Of a DNA stretch of 64,000 nt, positions 29,104-37,315 are shown one piece after another. The notes below the pieces were generated by a model that worked only from the letters and a program-made list of their open reading frames with translations, did not search any database and had not been told where the DNA came from. The stretch's first letter is position 1. Every line of letters starts with the position of its first letter. The position numbers and the translations under genes are program-made. Source of the stretch: Saccharospirillum sp. MSK14-1 (GTDB lineage: Bacteria > Pseudomonadota > Gammaproteobacteria > Pseudomonadales > Natronospirillaceae); NCBI RefSeq assembly GCF_003054965.1, contig NZ_MIES01000033.1:1116001-1180000 (forward strand), written 5' to 3'.

Positions 29104-30300
29104 ATGACGCTGGCAACCGGTCTTCTGCAGTGGCAGTGGTGGCATCCTGTGCTCTACACCCTGGTACTGACGCACCTGACTATCGTTTCTGTAACCGTTT
29201 ATCTGCACCGCCACAGCGCCCATCGCGCGCTGGATCTTCATCCAGTTCTGGCCCATTTTTTCCGTTTTTGGTTGTGGCTGACCACCGCCATCATCACCAA
29301 AGAATGGACCGCCATTCATCGTCGGCATCACGCCAGCTGCGAGACCGAGGATGATCCGCACAGCCCGCAGATTCTCGGTCTGCGCAAAGTTCTCTGGCAA
29401 GGCGCCGAATTGTACAAAGAGGCGGCCAACGAACCAACGCTGAAGCGCTACGGCAACGGTACGCCGGACGATTGGATTGAGCGTCATCTGTACAGCCACA
29501 AGATCGGTAACTGGGCCGGCATCGCCTTGATGGCGGTGATTAATATCTCCTTGTTCGGTCCCATTGGTTTATCCATCTGGGCCATTCAGATGTTGTGGAT
29601 TCCGTTCTGGGCCGCTGGTGTGATTAACGGCGTGGCGCATTTTTGGGGTTACCGCAATTACGAGTCGCCCGATGCAGCGCGTAACCTGGTGCCCTGGGGC
29701 ATCGTGATCGGTGGCGAAGAGCTGCACAACAATCACCACACCTATCCCAATTCGGCCAAGCTGTCGTCACGTTGGTATGAATTTGATTTGGGCTGGGCCT
29801 ACATTCGTTTGTTCAAGGCGTTGGGTCTGGCCAGCAAAATCCGCCGTGGCCCACTGGTCTTCCGTCACGACGGCAAATCGATGATCGATGCAGATACCGC
29901 CGTCGCGGCCGCGAACGATCGATTTCGCGTCATGGCTCAATTCCATCGCCGGGTTCTGCGCAAGGCCGTTCGCGAAGACGCGGGCATTCGCCTCAGCGCC
30001 GGTCAGCATTATCGTCGTCTGTCTGCGTGGTTGTCACAAAACCAGGAGCAATGGGACGAATCGCGCCGTCAGTGGATGACCGAGTTTTTCGACAAGCATC
30101 CAGAGCTGCACAAGCTGCACAGCCTCAAAGAAGAGCTGAACGCCATCTGGGCACTGCGCACCCGATCGCGCGACGAATTGGCGGCCGCGTTTAAGGACTG
30201 GTGTGAAAAAGCCGAGGCCTACGGCAGCGAAACCCTGGCCGATTTCACCCTGATGTTGCGCCAATACACACTGCAACCGGTCGCTGTTCGTCCTTCATGA
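29104..30300 (+). CDS. Acyl-lipid/acyl-CoA fatty acid desaturase
   Basis: 398-residue membrane di-iron desaturase that introduces a cis double bond into fatty acyl chains using oxygen. The three histidine boxes are in order: HRHSAHR (about 37-43), HRRHHA (about 74-79) and HNNHHTYP (about 209-216). Paired membrane helices flank the first and precede the third box. After about residue 245 there is a long charged C-terminal extension with helices (RRVLRKAVREDAG, LHSLKEELNAIWALRTRSRDE), longer than in minimal desaturases. The ATG is at 29104; the upstream in-frame part is non-coding in character. The stop overlaps the next gene by 4 bp (ATGA). Confidence 0.92.
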   Translation: MTLATGLLQWQWWHPVLYTLVLTHLTIVSVTVYLHRHSAHRALDLHPVLAHFFRFWLWLTTAIITKEWTAIHRRHHASCETEDDPHSPQILGLRKVLWQGAELYKEAANEPTLKRYGNGTPDDWIERHLYSHKIGNWAGIALMAVINISLFGPIGLSIWAIQMLWIPFWAAGVINGVAHFWGYRNYESPDAARNLVPWGIVIGGEELHNNHHTYPNSAKLSSRWYEFDLGWAYIRLFKALGLASKIRRGPLVFRHDGKSMIDADTAVAAANDRFRVMAQFHRRVLRKAVREDAGIRLSAGQHYRRLSAWLSQNQEQWDESRRQWMTEFFDKHPELHKLHSLKEELNAIWALRTRSRDELAAAFKDWCEKAEAYGSETLADFTLMLRQYTLQPVAVRPS

Positions 30301-30665
30301 GTGATACCAACGCCTTGTTGCAATTGCTGGAAGGTCTGCGGCTGCGCCGTGAGACCATCCAGTACAAACCCCTGGCTGACGCTCTGGGATTAGTGCCGCC
30401 TAAACAGATCCAGAAACTGGCGGAACTGCTGGAAGCGGTGCAGGAAGATGATGCGTTGCTGGGCCGGCCTCAACGAGCGGCACTGGTTATTCAAAAAGGC
30501 AATGAACCCATTCCTCGCCCGGGCTTTTTTATCAAACTGAAAACCCTCGGTGTTTATCAAGGCACCGACCGAGGGCCGGAAGCGGAGATGTGGCACCAGA
30601 ACGAATTGGAGCGTCTTTATGAATGGCGCCCCGGCGGCGACTCCGAGAAGAGAGAAACACCATGA
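30297..30665 (+). CDS. Conserved hypothetical protein in desaturase cluster
   Basis: 122 residues; I do not recognise a named family. The N-terminal half is helical (NALLQLLEGLRLRRETIQYKPLADAL is the region, with KQIQKLAELLEAVQEDD after it). The C-terminal half has a PRPGFFIKLKTLG strand-like motif and an acidic EAEMWHQNELERLYEW end. The LLEGLRLR...LADALGLVPPKQIQKLAELL pattern could be a small DNA-binding or adaptor helical bundle, but this is a guess. ATGA overlaps on both sides (desaturase upstream, ArsC-like downstream) tie its translation to both neighbours. No signal peptide or membrane segment. Confidence 0.7.
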   Translation: MSDTNALLQLLEGLRLRRETIQYKPLADALGLVPPKQIQKLAELLEAVQEDDALLGRPQRAALVIQKGNEPIPRPGFFIKLKTLGVYQGTDRGPEAEMWHQNELERLYEWRPGGDSEKRETP

Positions 30666-31009
30666 GCACCCTCACGTTGTATCACAACCCGCGCTGTTCA
30701 AAATCGCGCCAGGCCATGGCGCTGCTGGACGATGCAGGCGTGGCGTATCAGACCCGCCTGTACCTGAAAGAACCGCTGAGCGCGGCTGAAATTAAAACCC
30801 TGATCGCTCAGCTAGAAGGCCCGGCCAGCGCCCTTGTGCGCACCAAAGAAGCCGACTATGCCGCCTCAGGGTTGTCGCCCGACAGCAATGCGGACGCCAT
30901 TGCCAAGGCATTGGCGGACTACCCGAAACTGCTGGAGCGCCCGCTGTTGAGCGATGGCAAATCCGCGCGCATTGGTCGGCCGCCCGAACAGATTCTGGAG
31001 CTGATCTGA
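30662..31009 (+). CDS. arsC: ArsC/YfgD-type arsenate reductase family protein
   Basis: 115-residue thioredoxin-fold protein of the glutaredoxin-coupled ArsC family. The active-site cysteine is in YHNPRCSKSRQA near residue 12, and the family segment RPLLSDGKSARIGRPPEQIL ends the protein. The arginine triad of true arsenate reductases cannot be confirmed by eye. YfgD-like members often sit beside wrbA without other ars genes, as here, so a general redox role is as likely as arsenate resistance. The ATG overlaps the preceding stop (ATGA). Confidence 0.88.
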   Translation: MSTLTLYHNPRCSKSRQAMALLDDAGVAYQTRLYLKEPLSAAEIKTLIAQLEGPASALVRTKEADYAASGLSPDSNADAIAKALADYPKLLERPLLSDGKSARIGRPPEQILELI

Positions 31010-31010
31010 C

Positions 31011-31610
31011 GTGCCGTATTTGCTGGTGCTTTATTACAGCCGCAACGGCAGTGTGGCGCGGCTGGCACAGGCCATTGCTGCCGGAGCGGATGAAGTCAGT
31101 GGTATTGAATCGCGCCTAAGGACTGTCCCGGCGGTACGCGCCGATCACGAAGCGCCGGCCAGCGACATTCCCGACGATGGCCCGCTCTATTGCACACTCG
31201 ACGATCTGGCCGATTGCGCTGGTCTCGCCCTGGGTTCACCCGGCCGATTTGGTAACATGGCTGCAAGCTTGAAATACTTTCTCGAACAAAGCACCAACGA
31301 ATGGGTTTCCGGACGATTAATCGGCAAGCCAGCGGGTGTCTTCACCAGCACCAGTACGCCACACGGCGGACAGGAATCAACGCTGCTGTCGATGATGGTG
31401 CCACTGCTGCATCATGGTATGTTGATCAGCGGCGTCCCCTTCAGCGAAGCCACCCTGCACAATCACAGCGCAGGCGGTACGCCGTACGGCAGTTCCTGGG
31501 TGGCGGGAGCAGATCACAAAACACCGGACGCTGAAGTTCTTCGCCTGGCGCGCCATCAAGGGCGACGATTGGCACAACTGGCATTGAGGCTTGACGATGG
31601 CAACCGCTGA
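31011..31610 (+). CDS. wrbA: NAD(P)H:quinone oxidoreductase WrbA
   Basis: 199-residue flavodoxin-like FMN protein that reduces quinones by two electrons and so limits semiquinone and superoxide formation. The FMN phosphate loop is YYSRNGSVARLA, and further FMN contacts are in GSPGRFGNMAASLKYFLE and FTSTSTPHGGQESTLLSM. The C-terminal GGTPYGSSWVAG block is typical of WrbA. GTG start one base after the arsC-like stop. Its end overlaps the DUF2069 gene. Confidence 0.93.
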   Translation: MPYLLVLYYSRNGSVARLAQAIAAGADEVSGIESRLRTVPAVRADHEAPASDIPDDGPLYCTLDDLADCAGLALGSPGRFGNMAASLKYFLEQSTNEWVSGRLIGKPAGVFTSTSTPHGGQESTLLSMMVPLLHHGMLISGVPFSEATLHNHSAGGTPYGSSWVAGADHKTPDAEVLRLARHQGRRLAQLALRLDDGNR

Positions 31611-32052
31611 AAAAGACAACACCATCAATTTGAACCGCCAACTCAAACTGGCGTACTGGCTATTGATGATCGCCCTCTACGCAGGCGCGTTTTTATACGG
31701 TCCGGACTACGGATCCATGCCCCTGGGTGAATGGATTGCTTCGTGTATTGTGGTTGGCCTGTTCAGTTCCATTCCGCTGTTCTGTTTCGTTGCGGTGGCG
31801 CACAAACCCCAGCCCGGTTCGGTCAGCTGGCTGAGCTTTCTCATTCTGGCGTATTTGATGTTCGGCATCGTACTGATGTTCAAACCCGGCGATCTGATTG
31901 CTGGCCTGGCCATCACCGGCACCACCTTGAACGCCTTCGTGCAAATCATCGTTTGGTTGCGACCGTTCAAAAAAGCCGCCAAGGCGAAAAAAGCACGAGA
32001 AGAAGCCATCGCCCAGCGCCAGGCCCAGGCGGCTAAAGAGCAGCAACTTTAA
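31597..32052 (+). CDS. DUF2069 family inner-membrane protein
   Basis: 151 residues with four predicted transmembrane helices (about 18-36, 46-67, 76-95 and 99-120) and a basic Lys/Ala/Gln-rich C-terminal tail (KKAAKAKKAREEAIAQRQ). DUF2069 proteins commonly follow wrbA in gammaproteobacteria; function unknown. Start at ATG 31597, inside the end of wrbA; a TTG two codons earlier is possible. The stop overlaps the convergent GlxA-type regulator by 4 bp, so no terminator separates them. Confidence 0.82.
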   Translation: MATAEKDNTINLNRQLKLAYWLLMIALYAGAFLYGPDYGSMPLGEWIASCIVVGLFSSIPLFCFVAVAHKPQPGSVSWLSFLILAYLMFGIVLMFKPGDLIAGLAITGTTLNAFVQIIVWLRPFKKAAKAKKAREEAIAQRQAQAAKEQQL

Positions 32053-33026
32053 CCCGCAGCAAACAGCTTAGAACGCACCATCTTGCGGTACTCGCCGGGC
32101 GTCATCGACAGGCGCTCGCGAAATACCCGACCAAAGTAAGCCGCGGTTCTAAAACCACAAGCCTCGCCCACTTCAGCCACGGTCAAATTGGTGTCACGCA
32201 ACAATTCCCGCGCGCTGTCCAGGCGCAAGCGCAGCACATAAGCCATTGGACTTTCGCCCGTCGCCGCTTGAAAACGTCGACTGAAATTACGCGCGGATTG
32301 GTCCACCAATCCCGCCAGATTGGCCAGTGTAATGTCATCGGTCAGATGCTGACGCACCCAGGATTGCACCAGACTGACCCCCTCATCGTGATGCACTGCG
32401 CCACCCGGCTCATAATACGGCGTTGAGAAGGTTCGCTTGAGTTCGTGCATAAACTGACGCTCCACCAGCGCCAGCGCTTCTTCACCAAAGGTCTGTTCGA
32501 TTAAAAACAGCACCAAATCTGTCTGAGCATTGATCGATCCGGCGCAATACAAACCGTCCTCATGAGTCACAAAATGATGGCCTTCAAAATTAACCTGTGG
32601 ATATCGCTGCCGGAAACGATCCAGGTAATACCAGTGCGTCGTGGCGACTCGGCTATCGAGCAGCCCCGCCTGCGCCAGATGACCGACGCCGGTTCCCGTG
32701 GCCGCCAGACGAGCGCCTTGCTGATATTGCTCCACCAGCCAACTCTGCATGGGCTGCGACTGGCTGATCACCGGCCAAGGCGTGCCCCACATGGGCGGGA
32801 CAAACACCAGGTCGGCCTTATCGGCCTGAGCAAAGGTGTGGTCGGCCTGGACATTCAGACCGCCAACAGCGCGCTGCGGCTGCAAGGTTTCACCGACCAA
32901 CTGAATGGACAAGGGTGTGTTTGAGCGGCGGCGCACACGATGACGACTGGCGGCGTAAAACATTTCCACCGGTAAGGCGATTCCGGTGAGCAACGACTGC
33001 GGACTGATGACAAAGGCCAGTTTCAC
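32049..33026 (-). CDS. GlxA family AraC-type transcriptional regulator
   Basis: 325 residues. An N-terminal DJ-1/PfpI-like (class I glutamine amidotransferase-like) domain (about 1-185, with VFVPPMWG and ARLAATGTGVGHLAQAGLLD) is followed by a C-terminal AraC/XylS DNA-binding domain. The latter contains two helix-turn-helices: DDITLANLAGLVDQSARNFSRRF, and LTVAEVGEACGFRTAAYFGR with the usual RERLSMTPGEYRK end. At the nucleophile elbow ATGTGVG has Thr or Gly and no Cys, so catalysis is unlikely. GTG at 33026 (MKLAFVISPQSLL) fits the family; the longer frame has a basic, odd N-terminus. Divergent from fabY with about 100 bp between; target unknown. Confidence 0.88.
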   Translation of the reverse strand: MKLAFVISPQSLLTGIALPVEMFYAASRHRVRRRSNTPLSIQLVGETLQPQRAVGGLNVQADHTFAQADKADLVFVPPMWGTPWPVISQSQPMQSWLVEQYQQGARLAATGTGVGHLAQAGLLDSRVATTHWYYLDRFRQRYPQVNFEGHHFVTHEDGLYCAGSINAQTDLVLFLIEQTFGEEALALVERQFMHELKRTFSTPYYEPGGAVHHDEGVSLVQSWVRQHLTDDITLANLAGLVDQSARNFSRRFQAATGESPMAYVLRLRLDSARELLRDTNLTVAEVGEACGFRTAAYFGRVFRERLSMTPGEYRKMVRSKLFAAG

Positions 33027-33127
33027 TCTTGTCCTTTTTGTATTGCTTTTCGTCCAGATAGTTATAACACCGATCACCATCTGTCTCTATAGTCCTCGCC
33101 CAGCTATCGACAGACGGACCACAAAAC

Positions 33128-34957
33128 ATGAAAGCACTGCCTCTGATCGTCGGCTTTGGCGGCATTAACGCCGCTGGCCGCGTCTCCATGCACCACAGCT
33201 ATCGTCGCCTGGTACACGACGCACTCGACGACAGTCGGATGGCCGCCACCTGGCAAGATCTGGCGACGCTGATGGGCACCGACGATCGACAGGCGATGCT
33301 CGATGGCACTCTGGTCCGCCGCATCAACGCCACCAGTCATTTCGATCCGGACCAGGTGCCGATTCAGAACAAAGCCAAACTGAGTCATGCCGACGGCATG
33401 AACTTTGAATTGCCGCGTCGTCAGTTGCCCGACCCCCTGCCCGCCGGCTGGACAGTCACCGGCGAACACGGCAACACCGTGCAGCTTCATGTCGATGGCG
33501 ATATGGCCGTGCTGCTGCCGGGCAGCTACCGCAGCAAGGTGTCGTCAGCTGGCTCCTTGCCCGCGGGTTTTGATCCGTCGTCTTACTACAACGCTACCCA
33601 CCATCCGCGCGGTCTGCAGATGGCGGTTTATGGCGCCTCCGATGCCATTCAATCAATGGGCATGGATTGGCAGTCCGTTCTGGAGCGTGTGCGTCCGGAT
33701 CAGATTTCGGTGTATGCCGGTTCGGCGTATTCGCAGTTGGACCAGGCGGGCTTGCGCGGACTGTATCAGTCGCCAATGACCGGCTCGCGCATTACCTCAA
33801 AAATGCTGCCGTTGTCGCTGCCGGAAATGTCGGCAGACTTTATCAACTCCTACATCATCAACAGCGTTGGCAATACCGGCACCAACGTCGGTGCCTGTGC
33901 GACCTTCCTGTACAACCTGCGTCAGGGTATGGCCGACATTCAATCCGGCCAGTGCCGGGTAGCGATCGTCGGCAACTCCGAAGCGCCGATCGTGCCGGAA
34001 ATCATCGAAGGCTTCCGCACCATGGGCGCGTTGGCCGAGGACGATCAATTACGCGCACTCGATAACAGCGATCAGGTGGATAACCGCCGTGCCTGCCGGC
34101 CGTTTTCAGCTAACGCCGGTTTCACCATCGCCGAATCCAGCCAGTTTGTGGTGCTGATGGACGATGCACTGGCGCTGGAGTGTGGCGCCACTATCTTCGG
34201 TTCCGTCGCCGACGTTTTCGTTAACGCGGACGCCAACAAAAAATCCATTTCCAGTCCCGGCGTTGGCAACTACGTGACCATGGCCAAAACCACCGCTCTG
34301 GCCCGCGCCATTCTGGGCGACGCTGGCTTGGCGCGAACCTTTGTGATGGCCCACGGCACCGGCACACCGCAAAACCGGGTTACCGAATCGCACATCTTTA
34401 ATGAAATCGCTAAGACGTTTGGTATTCAGAAATGGTCGATCAGCGCGATCAAAGCCTACCTCGGCCACACTCAGGCGCCGGCCGCTGGTGACAGTCTGGC
34501 TGCAGCACTGGGTGTTTGGACTGAAGGTTATATACCGGGCATCGGTACCATCGATCACATTGCTGACGATGTACATCGTTCTAATCTGGACATTCTGATG
34601 CAACATAAAGCTGCGGGAGAGCGCGGCGCGGATATGGATGCGGCGCTGATCAATGCCAAAGGCTTTGGCGGCAATAACGCCAGCGCACTGGTGATGTCGC
34701 CAGCGAAAACGCTCGATTTATTGCGTCAGCGCCACGGTCAAAACAGCGTCGATGGTTGGCAAGGTCGCAATGAAACGGTTGTCGCTGCTCAGGCGGATTA
34801 CGATCGGCGCACTCGCGAAGACGGTTTGAAGGTGATGTACTCCTTCGGCCAACAGGTGATGAATGAAAACGATCTGAGCCTGAGCCGGGAACAGCTGTCA
34901 CTGAGCCGCTTTACCTCGGCCATCGAGCTGCCACAACACAACCCCTACCTCGATTGA
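33128..34957 (+). CDS. fabY: Beta-ketoacyl-ACP synthase FabY
   Basis: 609-residue condensing enzyme that starts fatty acid synthesis from acetyl-CoA and malonyl-ACP in pseudomonads and relatives, which lack the standard FabH at this step. The family N-terminus LPLIVGFGGINAAGRVSMHHSYRRL is clear. The catalytic triad is Cys257 (NVGACATF), His409 (AHGTGTPQN) and His447 (YLGHTQAP). Length is close to Pseudomonas FabY (about 634). It is monocistronic, with a GC-rich hairpin after it at 34962-34990. The divergent GlxA-type regulator is a candidate for control. Confidence 0.93.
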   Translation: MKALPLIVGFGGINAAGRVSMHHSYRRLVHDALDDSRMAATWQDLATLMGTDDRQAMLDGTLVRRINATSHFDPDQVPIQNKAKLSHADGMNFELPRRQLPDPLPAGWTVTGEHGNTVQLHVDGDMAVLLPGSYRSKVSSAGSLPAGFDPSSYYNATHHPRGLQMAVYGASDAIQSMGMDWQSVLERVRPDQISVYAGSAYSQLDQAGLRGLYQSPMTGSRITSKMLPLSLPEMSADFINSYIINSVGNTGTNVGACATFLYNLRQGMADIQSGQCRVAIVGNSEAPIVPEIIEGFRTMGALAEDDQLRALDNSDQVDNRRACRPFSANAGFTIAESSQFVVLMDDALALECGATIFGSVADVFVNADANKKSISSPGVGNYVTMAKTTALARAILGDAGLARTFVMAHGTGTPQNRVTESHIFNEIAKTFGIQKWSISAIKAYLGHTQAPAAGDSLAAALGVWTEGYIPGIGTIDHIADDVHRSNLDILMQHKAAGERGADMDAALINAKGFGGNNASALVMSPAKTLDLLRQRHGQNSVDGWQGRNETVVAAQADYDRRTREDGLKVMYSFGQQVMNENDLSLSREQLSLSRFTSAIELPQHNPYLD

Positions 34958-34961
34958 TCCA

Positions 34962-34990
34962 CAGCGGGCGGGATCGCCGCTCGCCCGCTG
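34962..34990 (+). terminator. GC-rich hairpin after fabY
   Basis: CAGCGGGCG, an 11-base loop, CGCCCGCTG: a 9-bp perfect stem followed by ATTTGCGCTTT, a weak T-tract. A likely but not ideal intrinsic terminator. Confidence 0.55.
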
Positions 34991-35048
34991 ATTTGCGCTT
35001 TGCCAAAAGGCCGTTAAAGTAGCGCCGTCCTGAAAACCCTGGAACACC

Positions 35049-35726
35049 ATGAGTCGTTCACGTTTCGAAAAATTCAAGCAGGTGCTGCGCGATCGTCAGC
35101 CCGATATGACAGTGCTGACCGATCAGGTCCACAAGGCACAAAACATCTCCGCCATTTTGCGTACCGCCGACGCCGTTGGCATTCCGGAAATCCATATGGT
35201 GCAACCGATTCGCGGTCGGCTGGTGTATCACAACACCGCCGGTGGCAGTGGACGCTTTGTGGCCGCGAGAGTGCACGAGACTATTGAACACGCCATGGCC
35301 GCGGCCCGCGGGCGCGGCTTCAAGCTCTATGCGGCACATTGGTCACCGCGAGCGCGCAACTATCGCGAGGTGGATTACCGGCAGCCGTTCGCGCTGATTA
35401 TGGGCGCTGAAAAACGCGGTTTGAGTGATGCCGCTGCCGAGGCCGCAGATGAACATCTGACCATTCCGATGGTCGGCATGGTGGAAAGCTATAATGTCAG
35501 CGTGGCGGCAGCAATCATTCTGGAAGAAGCCATGCATCAACGTCGTCAAGCGGGGTTGTATGAGCGCCCCTTCGTTGAGGATTCGAGCTATCACGCCACC
35601 TTATTTCGCTGGGCGCAGCCAAAAATGGCGGCCTATTGCGATCGCCATGGACTGCCCTACCCTGAATTGGACGACGATGGCGATTTGATTCCACCCGCCG
35701 ACCCAGCCTATCGAGGCGCCTTGTGA
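35049..35726 (+). CDS. trmH: tRNA (guanosine(18)-2'-O)-methyltransferase TrmH
   Basis: 225-residue SPOUT (alpha/beta knot) methyltransferase that methylates the ribose of G18 in the D-loop of tRNAs. Motif 1 is in NISAILRTADAVGI, motif 2 in FALIMGAEKRGLSD and motif 3 in PMVGMVESYNVSVAAAI. The C-terminal TrmH-specific tail (LFRWAQPKMAAYCDRHGLPYPELD) is present, which separates it from RlmB-type enzymes. Its stop overlaps the start of the cation transporter by 4 bp (GTGA). Confidence 0.94.
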   Translation: MSRSRFEKFKQVLRDRQPDMTVLTDQVHKAQNISAILRTADAVGIPEIHMVQPIRGRLVYHNTAGGSGRFVAARVHETIEHAMAAARGRGFKLYAAHWSPRARNYREVDYRQPFALIMGAEKRGLSDAAAEAADEHLTIPMVGMVESYNVSVAAAIILEEAMHQRRQAGLYERPFVEDSSYHATLFRWAQPKMAAYCDRHGLPYPELDDDGDLIPPADPAYRGAL

Positions 35727-36880
35727 GCCAAACTGAGACCGCCAACAGTACCGAACAGGATCGTCATCAGCGTATCCAGCGAACCAATGCCTGGGCGGTG
35801 GTGGTGGATGGTCTCGCCTTTGTCATCAAACTGACGGTGGGCTGGATGATTGCATCGCCGGCGCTGATTGCCGACGCCATGCACAGCCTGTCCGACCTGC
35901 TGGCAGACTTACCGATCATTCTACTGGCACGCATCGCCCGCCAGCGTCCGGACAGCGACCACCCCTATGGCCACGCTCGCTTCGAAACGCTCGGTACCGT
36001 GATGCTGGGCGCTCTGCTGCTTACCGTGGCGCTAGGTATTGCCATCGAAACCGTGGAACTGCTGTTTTCAGACACACGTCCGATGCCCAGCCTGCTTGGC
36101 TTGGCCACCGTCGTGATCGCCATTGCACTGAAAGAAGGCTATTTCCAATACGCCATTCGCCAGGCCCGCCTGGCCCGCTCGGCATTGATCGAAGCCAATG
36201 CCTGGCACGCCCGCTCAGACAGTCTGTCGTCGGTGGTTGTTTTAATCGGTTTGTTGGCCACGCTGGCGGGTTTCCCCGCGCTGGAAATCATCGCGGCGCT
36301 CATTGTGGCCGTCATGATTGGCTGGATGGGGATTCGTCTGGCCTGGCAGGCGATTCAGCAACTGGTTGATCAAGGCGTCGATCACGACCGCCAGGATGCT
36401 CTGGCAACAACCCTGGCAACCATACCCGGTGTGCGCGATGTGCATTTGCTGCGCACGCGACGCATGGGACCCGACCTGTTCGTCGATGCACACCTGAGAG
36501 TCGACAGTCGTATTTCGGTCTCCGAAGGCCACCAGATTAATGAATGGGCGTTAACCACGCTCAAACAACAATACGACGACATCGCTGATGTCACCTTGCA
36601 TATCGATCACGAACCCGACCCCGATGACAGTCAGGTGCGTCCACTGGCGCCGCTTCGTCCTGCAGTCGAGCGCTTATTGGCCGAATACGATGTTCGCGAT
36701 TACGATCGTTTAATCATTCACTACCATCAACAACGCGCTCAATTAGAACTGCGTTTTGCCAATGATCAGCAACGTCAGGCAGCGCGTCAGCACTGCCTGC
36801 GGTTATTAAATGATATTGATTGGATTGCCGACATAACGCTGACCATTACCGGCGAACGACTCAGTCGATCAACACACTGA
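35723..36880 (+). CDS. Cation diffusion facilitator family transporter
   Basis: 385-residue CDF (FieF/MamB-like) proton-coupled exporter of divalent metals such as Zn2+, Fe2+, Mn2+ or Co2+. Six transmembrane helices occupy about 25-215. Metal-binding residues are His and Asp in ADAMHSLSDLLAD (helix 2) and His and Asp in WHARSDSLSSV (helix 5). The cytoplasmic C-terminal domain has the family pattern PGVRDVHLLRTRRMGPDLFVD, and an additional 95-residue extension follows it (about 290-385), longer than E. coli FieF. The metal cannot be decided. GTG start overlapping trmH. Its last 20 bp overlap the convergent DUF2914 gene. Confidence 0.92.
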   Translation: MSQTETANSTEQDRHQRIQRTNAWAVVVDGLAFVIKLTVGWMIASPALIADAMHSLSDLLADLPIILLARIARQRPDSDHPYGHARFETLGTVMLGALLLTVALGIAIETVELLFSDTRPMPSLLGLATVVIAIALKEGYFQYAIRQARLARSALIEANAWHARSDSLSSVVVLIGLLATLAGFPALEIIAALIVAVMIGWMGIRLAWQAIQQLVDQGVDHDRQDALATTLATIPGVRDVHLLRTRRMGPDLFVDAHLRVDSRISVSEGHQINEWALTTLKQQYDDIADVTLHIDHEPDPDDSQVRPLAPLRPAVERLLAEYDVRDYDRLIIHYHQQRAQLELRFANDQQRQAARQHCLRLLNDIDWIADITLTITGERLSRSTH

Positions 36881-37238
36881 TGGTGTCGGTGGCGAGCAAA
36901 TTGCCATCGCCATCGAGCACTTCCAGCTTCCAGATGCCATCCCAGTCGGGCAACATTTCTTTGCTCGAATACACCCGCCAGCGTGGGCCCTGAACGTCGA
37001 AACGCACTTCGGCCATCAGGCGATTATTCAACCGCCAACGATGCACGACGGTAGTACCGGTCATGTCTTCCAGTTCGGTGAAGTAATACAAGGGGTTGAT
37101 GTTGGTGGCGCTGTTCAGTCGATCGACCGGTTCGCGCTCAACGACATTACGGGTGAACTGATGACGGACCACGTCCGCCTGGGCCAGCACTGGCAAGAGG
37201 ACCGCCAGAAACACGGCCGGCCAACGGAAGCTTCGCAT
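36861..37238 (-). CDS. DUF2914 domain periplasmic protein
   Basis: 125 residues. Signal peptide of about 21 residues (FLAVLLPVLAQA), then the DUF2914 domain with YYFTELEDMTGTTVVHRWRLNNRLMAEV, the block WRVYSSKEMLPDWDGIWKLEVLDGDG and end. The fold is beta-rich, and in other proteins the domain is found at periplasmic or extracellular ends; function unknown. The 3' end overlaps the convergent transporter gene by 20 bp. Confidence 0.85.
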   Translation of the reverse strand: MRSFRWPAVFLAVLLPVLAQADVVRHQFTRNVVEREPVDRLNSATNINPLYYFTELEDMTGTTVVHRWRLNNRLMAEVRFDVQGPRWRVYSSKEMLPDWDGIWKLEVLDGDGNLLATDTISVLID

Positions 37239-37315
37239 TCTTATTATCTCCTCTTTGCGCGAAGGATTCCGTCAAATTGGCATGAAACGCGAGCGCTGTA
37301 AATGCGCTGATCGAC

